Shown here: positions 29,751-41,515 of the stretch, piece by piece
Layout: every line of letters starts with the position of its first letter
Position numbering within the stretch: the first letter of the stretch is position 1
Source: Glandiceps talaboti
Lineage: Eukaryota; Hemichordata; Enteropneusta; Spengelidae
NCBI RefSeq assembly: GCF_964340395.1
Contig: NC_135563.1
Location: 18,402,151-18,466,150, forward strand
Direction: 5' to 3'
DNA length: 64,000 nt
Notes under the pieces: generated by a model
Databases searched by the model: none
The model's input: the letters and a program-made list of their open reading frames with translations, nothing else
Told to the model about the DNA's origin: nothing
Made by a program: the position numbers and the translations under genes

Positions 29751-32700
29751 ATGTCTGCCATGACAATGCCGAGTGCAAGTACGTCGGAGCAAACCACTTT
29801 CAAGGGGTTGTCAACGAACCTGCTAACAAACACCACGGCACATGCCTTATCACGTATACCCCAGACATCCAATACTAACAGACGCATTTTCTGGACTGTT
29901 ATTTTTCTAAGTGCTATCGGAGGTTTCTTGTCGCAGGTTATTTTACTTTTCCTACATTTTAACGAAAAACCTGTATCTGTATTTATTGACATGCAATTTG
30001 AGAAGAAACTGTCATTTCCAGCAGTCACTGTATGTAATCTGAATCCAGTCAGGTACAGTATAATTAAACAAGATCATCATATGGATGAAATACTTGGTGG
30101 TACGTCGAACACTACGGGTAACGATATGAATGGCATATCAAACGATACAACTAGTGACGCTGGCGTAAACTCTGCAAGGAAACGGAGAGATGTTGCACAA
30201 TACATTATCGGAGCAGTGGAAAAACGTAAGAGAGTTGCGAGAGCTTTTTTTGGAGCAGGTGGTGGTGGTGGTGGTGGTGGTGGTGGTGGTGGTGGTGGTG
30301 GTGAACCCCTACCAACGTCAATACTACAGACTACTCCTCCCCAACCCCCTTCTCCAGGTGGACCTCAACCGACATTACCATCACCAACTGGAGCACAGGA
30401 AGGTGGCGGTGATGATGTTGATGGTGGAGGCGGTGACGATGGTGGCTGTGGCGTTGAAGAGGTGAGTACTTTATACAAGGAATTTAATTTATACATGATA
30501 TTCATAATGACAACATAAACTTGAAGATGCGTGTTGTGTAAACGCAACACAGGTCCAGTACACAAGAGGTATCAATATTTCACATTCATGTTATACTTGA
30601 TGAAAGATAACAAATGTATCTTACATCTTTCAACTCACCAAGCACTTGTGAAATTTGAGTTAAATTCTGTGAACAATATCTTTGTAAACTATCCATCTAC
30701 TCCTCTCCTTCATTCCCAGTGTCCACCTGAATGGGAAAACTGGGAAACCAGACAACTGCGTTATATTGAAAGAGATCAGAGATTTAAGTTCATTGAGAGG
30801 GTACAAAGAGAGATCGCTTCATTGAACTACTCGTCACGCCATACGCTCGGTCATCAGATAACTGATATGCTCGTCGAGTGTTTTTGGCAGGGCTTCCCGT
30901 GTAGCCCAAAGTGAGTGAATTTTTTTCAATACTCATAAAGTATGATATTTACCTATACTTATCAGTCAGGATCCACCATCGGGATAAAAATAAACGTCAT
31001 TTTCTTTTTATACCAGGATAATTTTGTTTATCCCGGATAAATGACCTTTTAACTTCTTGGTGCACGTAACAACGATATGTCATGATGCCATACGATTTAT
31101 ACACACAGTTGTGAAAACAGATTTACTGTCAAATACCTGTAATAAAAGTTTCTGTATTATTTTGATTTTGCAGCAATTTTACGTCATTCTATAATCACAT
31201 GTATGGTAACTGTTACACTTTCAACTCGGGGATAGACAGTGACATCCTGACGACCAATAAACCTGGACCCTTGTATGGTAAGTTATATGAGAAATCACAT
31301 TGAGGATTGTCATGTATAAACCTGTATTTTTCCCGGGCCCCTAAAACAGTTTCTTCCTTGTGCTCTGCATTTTTGAAGTACACATGGCGTAACACTTAAA
31401 ATAAAATATGTCGTCTGCAAATTAGGTATATTTTAAGTTATATCGCTAACAGGAACACATGCGCAAATCTTACACTGCAGTAATTAGTATGTATGTATAT
31501 GTGATAACCAGTGTTGGTTCTTTTGTTTGTGCGTAAAGACATTGTTTGTAAACGTACATGTCTATGGACGTTCTCAACCATCCAGGTATGAAGTTCATAA
31601 TGAAGTAATGATAATCTATCCTACTGGACTTGCTGTTGTTTTGATTGGCAACAGTTTCACATCTTATCCTGGACGCTTCTTCGGGCCGACTGATAACGAC
31701 GTGGACGTACAGTTCAAGTGCGTTTGTGGTGGAGGGTCGGAGAAGACTTTCACAGATCCCTTAGTATGACCCAAACACTTGTCCCGATTATTGATGATTC
31801 GTTGTTATTCTAACAGAATTGATTCAGCTAAAGTCAAATAATTCATGATTCCATTTTATTTGTATAGATTGGAATTGAAATTCAATTTAGTCCACTTAGT
31901 GACGCCGCAGTGACGTCATTACCTACAGAAACTTAGAATTAGGTAAAATGTGCTAACCAGTGTCGATACCATTCGATTATTCTATTACTATCGACATCAA
32001 ATACCTTAGTTTTGTTCAGTGTGGCGTTCATTGATTTCGTTACATTTCTATGAAAGGCTCCCAGTTATTTGATTGTTATGCCGCCATTACGGTGTTCCAG
32101 ATGTAAGGACAGTTTTAGTTATAAACACAGAAGATGTAAAGACTGTGGAAAGGATTTTATTCCAGATTGCTCAATCAAGTTGAAAGAGAATTTTATTTAG
32201 TTTTAAAAATAATCATAAAATAGACAATTTTCTTTTATTAAAATCATGAGAGAGCTCAGATCATTGCTCTAGGTAAATTTGAGAACAGTTATTTGTAGGT
32301 CTTGTAATGATACTGTATATCAACAAAATTTTGTCAAATGTCGTTATTGTAACAGTCGGATTTTGTTGTTATAATCACACAGAGGTACTGTTGTGTAAAA
32401 TCCATATTAAAACCAGCGAGGGGCAAGCATTTACAAGCGGAACTTGTTACAAGATACAAATGAGGAGTAACAACACTTGGCATAGAGATTTTTTATTACA
32501 TTACATAAATTGATAAGAACAGTGTAATGAAATTCCAGGGGAATTTTTCATTTGTGAATTTGAACTATTATCTAAAAAAAAACCACGAAATTGTTCATAT
32601 CAAACAATGATATAAAACCAAAAATATAATACATATGATTCCAGTTCTCGCAACATGCTGTGCCAAGTGCTATTAGTCCAATTCATTTTTACTTTCCCTG

Positions 32701-35700
32701 TTTGTAACAAGTTCCGCTTGTAAAGGTTTGTCCGTGTGTATTACATTCCAGGACTGAGTCTAACGTTGTATGCTGAGACATCCGAGTACATAGGTGAAAT
32801 GCAACCGTCGACTGGTTTCCGAATTGTTCTTCATAATCAAGATGTGATGCCATTCCCAGAAGACGAAGGAATAAGTGTGTCTCCCGGATTTGCTACCGAA
32901 GTTGGCGTCAGAATGGTACATATACATTTTATGTCTTGTATTGAAGTCAGAGATATAAACTATGAAATGGGGCAAATAAAAAATCGCAATCGAAAATAGG
33001 TATGATAGACACTCAGTAAACTATTTTCGTAAGCCAGGGCAGATTTTTTCCCTAACTCAATAATACGAGGCGGTGCTTCTGTAGAGTGGTGTACGTATAG
33101 AATGACATTGACCAGTTCTTTCATTCGGCGACTGTTGACATCTCAGTATATTTCATGGTTGTAATATTTTTGACCACTTTAATAGGTTACAATAAAGAGA
33201 AAACCACATCCTTACGGTGACTGCCTGGATCAAAGCGACCCCAAAGCAACGGAAAATATATTCAGTCACTTCTTTGGTACCAAATACAGCATCAAGGTAA
33301 GCAAGTCACCATTTTCATTGTGACTCAATATGTGCTAGAATCATATGTTGTTCTCAGAAGCCGAAAATCGACCATTTACGCAGAAGGAACGCCTGGATCT
33401 TTCAGGCTGCTAGTTGTCATAATTGAATAGTTACAAATTATAAGCAGAATTACTTATGCCCATCGTTGTAAACCACAGCCTCTTGTACGGAATCGTCTAG
33501 ATATTTCGCAGTGCAACAGCTCTGGTTTGTGAGAATGCTCATGTCAGAATTCTCCAAATTATTCATTCAAACCATGGAGGCATCTTGCATGTAAACCTCC
33601 TTGATGTACTGTAACGGTCCAGTTAATTGAGTCATTTTTGTATTCGATATGGATTTTTCGGATCAAAACTTCTCAGTTGGTTGTTTTTAAATTTCAAGTT
33701 TGTCTTCTTCTTTTTCTTGTTTGTTGAGTAGGCCTGTGAAAAGAATTGTCTGATGGAAGCCATACTTGAAGAATGTTTGTGTGCGGACCTACGGTTTAAA
33801 TTTAATGATGATATCCGGGTTTGCGGCGGACCTGCTGACGGTAAGCTGTTTACATGATATCCGGGTTTGCGGGGCCCTATTGACGGTAACCTGTTTATGT
33901 GATGTCTGGTTTGTGGGGAACCTGTTGATGGTAGGATATTTACATGGTGTCCGGGTTGGGGGGGGGGGGCTATTGACGGTAAGTAGATTACTTGATGTCT
34001 GGTTTGTGGGAACCTGTTGATGGTAAGATGTTAACATGGTGTCCGGGGTTACGGGGGGGGGACCTATTGACGGTAAGTTGATTACTTGATGGCTGGTTTG
34101 TGGGGGACCTGTTGATGGTACATGGTAAGTTGTTTACATTATGGCTGGTTTGTGGGGGACCTGTTGATGGTAAGATGTCTACATGGCACACATTAAGAAA
34201 TAGACAGCTTTTGAAATTGATAACTTTAATAAGAAGTTTCCGTGAAATTTCCATTTACGAAAAACAGATGTAACTTTATCCTTGTAATGAGCCAAATAAA
34301 AACGTCGTTAAATACAAAAATAATATCTTTACATGATGTCCATGTTTTGGAGGACCTGTTGACGGTTAAAATGTTTACATGATAAAGAGAACAAATAGAG
34401 GACATTTGATTTGACTCTTATTAAAAGCAAGAATAAACATTAGTTTGTGAATGTGTTCTTCGGAATCCCATAAATTGGCAGACTCGACTACATTAACTGA
34501 AGATAGTGAATTGGCGCTTCATATCTAATGTGAGCTTATGTGTCTGTGTGATTTCTTTTATATAATCACAAACTGGTGTTTATTCTTGCTTTTAATAAAT
34601 GATATAACAGAATCATTTTGTTTATAAATCACAACTTGTTTTTATTCAATTAAACATAATTTCATATTAATGTAAATTTGTAGAAGTGTGCTATAGTAAA
34701 TATTTCACTTTCATTATTCATTGTTTACGTGTATTGGTCATTATCAATTTAGTACCTTGTTATTCTTTAAGCATGTTTTGTAATTTACTTGATTTTTATT
34801 ATTTATTGAGTTTATAATTTATGAGTAATTTAATCAAATACACATTAAATTCGTCAATGGTTTGTTTGATGGATTCATCGCAAATACTTCCCTGGTATTT
34901 CCCTTTGGTTATTATATTACGTTACATTACATTTCCCGTTCTTCGTGTTTTCATTGCTGGGTTCGAACATTATGGTTGACAAGACGCATGCGTAATAGAT
35001 GTGGAAGAGCGATACGAAGACGATCGATTGGTCGGTGGGTGTTATTGTCCACAAGCGTGTTCGTAAGTAGTGCCGTAGATTTGTGTGTGGTCAATTACGA
35101 AATATTGATTATTCAGAAACTGCCGATATGCGTTTAATTTTTATAGGTTATTTAACAATTACCCAATTTTTTCAAGCATTTATTTTGTCGCCTTAAGATT
35201 TACTCAATGCAATAGCTTATGTATTCTCCGAGTACTAATGAATACATTCATATGCTAGAACTTTTTTTCTTACTTTTTTACCCATTTGACCACGTGACTA
35301 TGTTTAAAAGACATACCTGTGTGATTTTTAGGCTCGGATTTCTTTCACTTGAAATAATTAGCAGTTATTAATAACTTTTAATATTAAACAACTCCTTTAC
35401 TTCGAATACGATTGCGGTGTACAAATGAACCTGGTTATCGAACAGTGACTACATCTTGCCATTGACCAATCAGTGCATTTGGTCATTAATGACCAATCAA
35501 TGCATCTGACAATCGAACAAAGAGTACACCTAGCCATTGGCCAATCAGTGCATCTGACAATCGAACAACCAGTAATCAATTAGTGCATCTTGTCATTGAT
35601 GTCCAATAAGTGCATCTGGTAATCGAATGGTCGATGCATATGACAATCAACCAATCAGCACTCAAATTGTTCATATAGATCAGACTGACTATAAAAGTAG

Positions 35701-35961
35701 GATTTGGGCAATAAACGGTCAGTTCAGTTCAGTTCAGTTCAGTTACAAATGATTGATTCAGTTAATATAGATCATGTACTGATCTGTGCTAGCTTTCGTG
35801 ATTTGTTTGCAATAGTCACGTCACCTTTGCTTTGTTTTGCAGACAGTCTATATATCGATATACAGTCACTAGTTCTCAATGGCCAAACAATCATTACAAG
35901 GTAAACAACGCATGACTATGTTTTATAACTGCCTATAATAACTTGTGTGTGTGTGCGTGTA

Positions 35962-36031
<70 letters not shown>

Positions 36032-36861
36032 TGGAGAGAATAGAATGGTACAAGAGTAGAAACTTCTTGTTTAGATGCAGTGCATGGAAGGAGTACTTTT
36101 TCTCGTCATTGTTTCAGCGACAAAGACTAAGAAAAATCGGTTGTTGCCATAGATATGCAAGATTCATCATCGTAGCTTCTAATCTTACAAAATCCAATAA
36201 AATTCATCACAAATCATAGCCGCCAAGAATAATTGACGAAATGTAGTGTATGACCTTTGACCCGGAGAGACCAAAATCCTACCGGGAAGTGCTGAAATTA
36301 GTCCTAAAGGGAATGGGCCAAAAATTAAACAAACACAAATTTCGATCATCGACAAGTACAATCTCTCTATAGGGCTATAACTTTCACTGTTTCGTCCAAG
36401 GATAATTAGCATTTCAATTATTCTCATCCATAAACAAACTATCTATGGGACTTCAGTGTTATTTCCTTATTTTACCTTTGATATGATTTTCAAATTGGGA
36501 GGTAAACCCAAAAGAAATATGAATAACGACTGACAGAACTCACTGATTAACGATCATATTATTGACGTCAAGGAGAATCACTATTATGCATGTTTTAAAA
36601 AGATTATAGTTTTTCGCCTGAGGCAGGTTGTTGCAAAGTTATTGTATCAACCATAGATAGGACGTTGTGGGAATACTTTTGACTATTGAATACATTGCGC
36701 TAGGTATCAAATATTACAAAGCAAACAGATGTTTCCTATTCAGAGAAAATGTTAAACTGTCCGAAACATTAAATACATACATATTTTTTGAATTTATATA
36801 TATATTTGTGCGTGTGTGCGTGCAGTGACGTATCGGTAGGTTTGAATGTGAATGATAAATT

Positions 36862-36947
<86 letters not shown>

Positions 36948-39019
36948 AGGGAGGGAGGGAGAGAGAGAGAGAGAGTGTGTGTCTGTCTGTCTCCTTACAC
37001 GCACGCACACACACACATACATACATACATACATACATACATACATACATACATACATACATACATACATACATACATACATACATACATACACTTTGGG
37101 TATTGTAATTAAAAGTGTTCAATTGGGTTTCTCCTAAAACACAGGACACAGTGTTACAGAAGATAAGCCGAATAAACAGGAAATTGAAGAAAAAAGTTAA
37201 GGAAAATCCACGCTTCCAGACGTAGGTACACTTTCTCACAATGTGTGGTAACTTGACAATGTCCGTTTTTTTCCGTTTTGATATGATACTATATAGGCAG
37301 ATATCTCGACTGTCAGATAGTTGCGTAATTTTGAAGGCTTATAAAAATCAGTACTCTATTCGGTTGAAAGGAATGCTCATGTGACAAACACGTGACCTGA
37401 AATAACTTAGCATTGCCAACTATAGAAATGTCACCCGGGTCCGAATGTAAAGAATATTGTTCTTCTAGACCATCACTAAATATAGAATCCCAATAACGCA
37501 TTTATGGTGAATCCATTGTGACCAGCCAGTATCTGTTAAATTTGACTTTGGTATTGATTGTGTATATTTTCAGTGAAAACGTTGCCAAGGTTACTGTATA
37601 CTTCGAAGAATTGAATTTGGAGAGGATATCTGAATATGCGGCCTACACTGTAAGTATATTAGTACTAATGTATTTTATCATGGAGGTATAAAACTCCTTG
37701 GTTGTATTACATAATAAATACATTGCTTTAGGTTTATAGTTTCAGTAGTACACAGATAACAGAAGACTTGTCAACAGTACCTTTTACAAAATATGTCGCA
37801 AATATCTTGTCAACTTATAAACATTTTCTTCAGAGACATTTGAGAAGAAAGAAAAATACCCCCGATAGCAAAAAAAAACATGCAGTTATTAAAGTGCTTT
37901 TCTATGTAACCATATTGTACATTAATGTAATGTACTAGACTTAATAATACCCAAAATTTAGTGTCCGGGAACAAAGTACAAACACAAATTGGTAGAATTT
38001 CTTGGTAGTGAACGCATTAAGGTGTTACTTTCCCCGACAATAAAATTGCCTCATGGAGAATATAAACCAAGTCACGTGTTTTGGTATGTCTTCACAATGA
38101 CGATTCAGACTTACAATATACAAATCCTATGAAGCCTGTAAAATGTTTAGTTTTCCAAATGTCAGGCCTCCCTTCATGTTTTGGACTTTCAGTAGCTATA
38201 TCAATCTATGGCCCCAGTGTGCCACTCGACAAAGCAACACATGGCCTTATTACCAGATAACTGTTTGAGATAAAAAGAATTATGTTCAATGTCCTCGTTT
38301 TCGAAAGCACAGTGCAATACAGAAGTGTGTTTGTCATTTATCCTGCCCCGTAACGTTATCTCGGCTTCCTCTGTAAACCAATGCAATGGGAAAATGTTCA
38401 CATGTACATGTACTTGTTACTCTTTACAGCGCCCTCAAACTTGTTTTGTTTTATTTTGTATAATGTGAGTATGTGATCATGCTTATCGTGATACATATGT
38501 TTTTGGGCTGGTCACTTTTAACCGACTCGGAGGACGTGACGTGGTTTTTGTTTTGGTATTAGGGGAATATTATTATTATTTTTTAATACAGTCGATCTGT
38601 ATTTGAAGTTGGTGTACTTTTGTCTTTGATCATCGAATCTCGGGGTGTCCTTTCCACAGAAAACTTGTCTTCATCCACCAGGGATGAACACGTATTGCTT
38701 TTATCGGATTTAAGGTAAAGGTACCCATAGTAAGCTTGCGGACAATAATGAACCGGAGACTGGGTAGTAGGTGTGATTGTCCATAGTTCCACTTTTCAAC
38801 ACTTCACACATATCCACCAATCTCATGTTGACTTCTTCTCATTTACAGAGTGCAAGTTTAGTGAGTGACTTAGGGGGTCAGATGGGACTATGGATTGGGA
38901 TGTCGGTATTGACTTTGGCAGAACTGGTTGAATTTGCCTTTGATGTACTTCGTTTGGTCTGGTCCAAGTTATTTAACCCGAATCGACCTGCCAGAACCAC
39001 TGTTGTACACGCATTCTAA
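29751..39019 (+). CDS. DEG/ENaC-family sodium channel subunit (eleven exons)
   Basis: This encodes a trimeric amiloride-sensitive-type cation channel subunit of the plasma membrane. I read exons 29751-30461, 30720-30910, 31174-31277, 32752-32915, 33186-33296, 33732-33840, 34984-35062, 35843-35900, 37145-37221, 37574-37649 and 38849-39019. The phases agree throughout, giving 616 residues and TAA. Order: cytosolic N-terminus; TM1 about 47-70; FPAVTVCNLNP at 89-99; RKRR furin-type site at 143-146; 15 glycines near 170-184; CFWQGFPC 291-298; YGNCYTFN 311-318; thumb cysteines in ACEKNCLMEAILEECLC from 428; CYCPQAC 483-489 then a YTVTSSQWP segment; and the pore segment LGGQMGLWIGMSVLT with the G-x-S filter (GMS, 577-579) in TM2. 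The conserved N-terminal His-Gly is His-Ala here (31-32). Exon 7 could instead start at 34999, five codons shorter. Subfamily (ENaC, ASIC or peptide-gated) is not resolved. Confidence 0.93.
30258..30302 (+). repeat. (GGT)15 microsatellite in coding exon 1
   Basis: Fifteen GGT codons encode a poly-glycine run in the extracellular domain of the channel, just after the basic cleavage-like motifs. Proline-rich and acidic Gly/Asp-rich linkers follow it. Length polymorphism between alleles is likely. Confidence 0.95.
32078..32374 (+). other. Two short zinc-ribbon-like reading frames in a channel intron
   Basis: 32078-32200 is an ATG-to-TAG frame of 40 codons with CSRC and CKDC separated by 10 residues. 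32294-32374 is open to TAA with CRSC and CRYC separated by 11 residues. Both are in the same frame, with stops between them. The paired CxxC arrangement recalls two tandem zinc ribbons of a decayed gene or mobile element. The segments are short, so chance is possible. They lie in intron 3 of the DEG/ENaC gene. Confidence 0.3.
32422..32732. mobile_element. Inverted-repeat element in DEG/ENaC intron 3
   Basis: 32422-32454 and 32700-32732 are near-exact reverse complements, built on TTACAAGCGGAACTTGTTAC. They enclose about 245 bp of A+T-rich non-coding DNA, as in a MITE. The right end stops about 20 bp before exon 4 (32752), so the element contributes the sequence next to the splice acceptor. 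No clear target-site duplication was seen. Confidence 0.65.
33809..34175 (+). repeat. Minisatellite made of the exon 6/intron 6 boundary
   Basis: The last 30 or so bases of exon 6 plus the first 15 of the intron are repeated head to tail. GAYG/GTA junctions occur at 33840/41 (the used donor), 33885/86, 33930/31, 33978/79, 34022/23, 34072/73, 34117/18 and 34169/70. Unit length is 44-52 bp. Units tend to alternate between TTGACG and TTGATG forms, giving a dimer of about 90 bp. A further decayed copy lies at 34330-34380. Reading past the first donor meets TGA within six codons, so use of a downstream copy would truncate the channel. Confidence 0.9.
35458..35665. repeat. Minisatellite with CCAATCAGTGCAT units
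   Basis: About six diverged units of 25-45 bp contain CCAATCAGTGCATCTGACAA or variants. They lie in intron 7 of the DEG/ENaC gene, about 180 bp before exon 8. The repeated CCAAT pentamers come with the repeat and need not be promoter elements. Confidence 0.7.
35944..37012. repeat. Duplicated segment bounded by (TG)n and (AG)n, copy A
   Basis: A core at 36029-36868 lies between a TG satellite and a long AG satellite in intron 8 of the channel gene. It matches 48623-49456 at about 97% by eye, in the same orientation; similarity ends within the satellites. The core has no splice sites or long coding frame that I trust, so the 90-residue frame across it is not called a gene. It may be a non-autonomous mobile element or a duplicative-insertion product. 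Confidence 0.8.
37014..37092. repeat. (CATA)n microsatellite
   Basis: About 19 CATA units follow the AG satellite and end about 50 bp before exon 9 of the DEG/ENaC gene, so the array lies close to that acceptor. Confidence 0.95.
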
Positions 39020-39039
39020 CCTAGACCATTCAACACTGG

Positions 39040-39045
39040 AATAAA
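39040..39045 (+). terminator. Candidate DEG/ENaC polyadenylation signal
   Basis: AATAAA lies about 20 bp after the channel stop codon. If used, the 3' UTR is very short; no clear downstream GT-rich element decides the matter. Confidence 0.35.
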
Positions 39046-39597
39046 ACTAAAATATAAATTTAAAGCATACAAAGAGGCCAATGTGGCTGGACAGTGCCGT
39101 AAAAGTGTATCTAGGGTAGTATGTATTGGACAGTGCCGTACAGCAGTATTTTTTTTACGACGATGGTATTATTAAAGTTTTAACCAATCATGGACAGTTT
39201 TTGTTTGAGTTTTAGCCAATCATTGGTAGCGTCTCATGATATCAAACCTGCCATGTCAGGTCATTTTCGCACGTAGAGCTATTCCATGAGTGCTACATAA
39301 CGATAGTTCGATACTCAATTTTAGTTAACCAGCTTATAATTCTTAACGATTGTACTTGAAATTCTTTTACAAAGGGTTCTTTGCTGCCATACTTTTATAT
39401 GTCACTGTGTATATGTAAATAATATTTACTTGGGAGTCGCAGTAAATTTACGAAAAGTAAAATTTATTGTTTAATGGCGTTTATTACTTGTAATGGAAGT
39501 TGAAAGATTTATCTATAGACATCAAAATCCGGCTATGCAAAGTACACTTCGAACAAAAGTAAGGTACAACTTGTTTTTATCGTCATAATCATTAATA

Positions 39598-39793
39598 CCA
39601 CCACCACCACCGTCGTCGTCATTAACACTATCACCACCACCACCACCACCATCGTCGTCGTCGTCGCTGCCGTCATTAACGCCACAAGTATCTCATCGCC
39701 GCCGTCGTCGTAGACGCCATTAACATCATCATCGTCGTCGTAGACGTCATTAACACCATGTGCACCACCACCACCACCACCACCATCATCACC
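39598..39793. repeat. Mixed CAC/CGT/CAT trinucleotide repeat
   Basis: Runs of CAC, CGT and CAT triplets alternate with ATTAAC spacers, giving an irregular satellite with a longer period (CATTAAC plus triplet runs repeated about five times). Confidence 0.85.
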
Positions 39794-40243
39794 ATCTTAA
39801 TGGACATTGCGGGCTAACCCTTTCTTGTCTTTTCTTTTCTCTGCTTACTCAAATATAATTACAACGGGAATACTTTATTTACCGTAATTTGTCCGAAATA
39901 TGCATTGTGTAAAGACCGGACATATTGGAAAATGTCGTATTACAGGACACCTGCCACTTTGCTTCATTCTTTTCTTCGGTGATACATCCTCTTGACGGTG
40001 CGTCTTAGACGGTGTTTTGTTTTTGACATTGAATAGTGTGTGTGTGTGTGTGGGGGGGGGGGGTGTTCGTTTGGCAAAAGCCCAAGTTTAACTTCTAAAT
40101 GTCGACTCGATTCAGTTGCAAATTACCTGACCCACAGGCGACGTTATTTAACTCACTTGATCTTTAGCTATAAAAAACCCCCAATGATTTGATACGAGTC
40201 CTATGACTTACACAATTCTCAGAGGAGAATTTATACTCAATAC

Positions 40244-40260
40244 ATCGCCCTCTCGTGGTA
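40244..40260 (-). promoter_or_regulatory. CTCF-like motif
   Basis: Read on the minus strand the site is CCACGAGAGGGCGATG, close to the CTCF core CCASYAGRKGGCR, whose vertebrate and insect forms are alike. It lies between two same-direction genes, where an insulator would be plausible. One motif match is weak evidence. Confidence 0.25.
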
Positions 40261-41515
40261 GGGACGTAGCGTGCCGGTACCAGGTGACTCTATAAAACGC
40301 CATCATTTTACAGGTACAGTGTGATGATAACAACACAACCCTGGCTGGATTTTAGGCCGAAGTCAAATTGCAATGGATCGTATGACGAGGTCATCATCAA
40401 CAGAATACAATGGTTTTTCAGTATGACAAACTTTCAGTTTTTTATTAGGTAGGTATAAACCTCGCACTTTCGTTTCGGACTTTTCCTTGAGGTCATCTTG
40501 ATTACGGGCGGAAAAAATGCGGAAAAAATTTTTGTCTGCATGTTATTCTGTTCCCTCGATTCGTTTTCGATTTAATATAGCCGAACACAGTACTTCGTGT
40601 ATTTATTTGCTCTCAATTGAAAAGTTACCATTTGTACACAATATAAATATATTTGCTACACACTGGTTACCAAGGGAACATAGAGATAAACTATATCTAT
40701 TTACTAGATAATACTTAGTATTATATTATAGTACTTTCACCCACAAACAACACACACCATCCACCAATCCATGTTGGTTATTTGACCTAGCTTCTCTCGT
40801 TTCATAAAGTGTATGCTATCTGGACCTGTTGCCTTTCTTGCAAATATAGTATTAGTTTACATTTGTAATTTTGTGAGATCAATCTTTTTATTATCGATCA
40901 ACAAGTTCCTCGATTTTGGGCAATCGAAAATTTATGTCAGCGTCGGATGAATTGGATGACTGGTATATTTTATAGTATTGTCAGTCGTACTGTTTAAATT
41001 CTTAGTGTTTTTTTTTTATAATTTGGTGGCAGTGTGTTCGTGTATGATGTCATTAAGGGTGTACACAATACATGTAGAATACTTACATAATCCACAGAAC
41101 AACACCATCATAAATTAAAGTTTTACAGTTTGGAAACCCATCGATTTTCAACGACCTTCGACAGCCCACTGTCTGGGTTTGGAATTTCAATCAACTAAAC
41201 CTTGTCGTGTAGTTTTATCATTGTTTTGTGTTGCTCATATAAAATAAACCTTGTGTATTAATGTTGTTACAGATCATAAATATGTGGATCCCATGTTTTG
41301 AAAGTCGTCCTGGTCTCCTTAGGATACTATACCTACGGGTCACGATTCATTCCTGTCACCTACTCGTTCAATTGTCCTCGCCCTGTACGATCAACACAGT
41401 CTTTCGCCCATGCCTCTAATTATCTTGATTGTTGATACAAATAGATTTTCAAAGTATATGTATTCTTTTATTATTCTTTCTTCAAATTCCAGACCTGGTC
41501 TTCGACTCAAAAGTA

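Larger units (their letters stand above)
39046..41492. other. Intergenic region between the DEG/ENaC and methyltransferase-like genes
   Basis: No exon is recognised. It contains a CAC/CGT trinucleotide-repeat region at 39598-39793, a short TG/poly-G tract near 40037-40062, a CTCF-like motif at 40244-40260, and A+T-rich unique sequence. An untranslated first exon of the downstream gene may lie here, because that gene's coding exon begins with an acceptor. Confidence 0.5.

Noticed and set aside
34955-34990. GGTTCGAAC resembling a tRNA T-loop
   Set aside because: Flanking bases do not form the T stem or the rest of a cloverleaf, and the site is the acceptor side of channel exon 7.
36027-36219. 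Peptide starting VERIEWYKSRNF conserved in two copies (also 48621-48813)
   Set aside because: Conservation is explained by the recent duplication of the whole non-coding segment. The frame runs out of a TG satellite and has no start or splice evidence.
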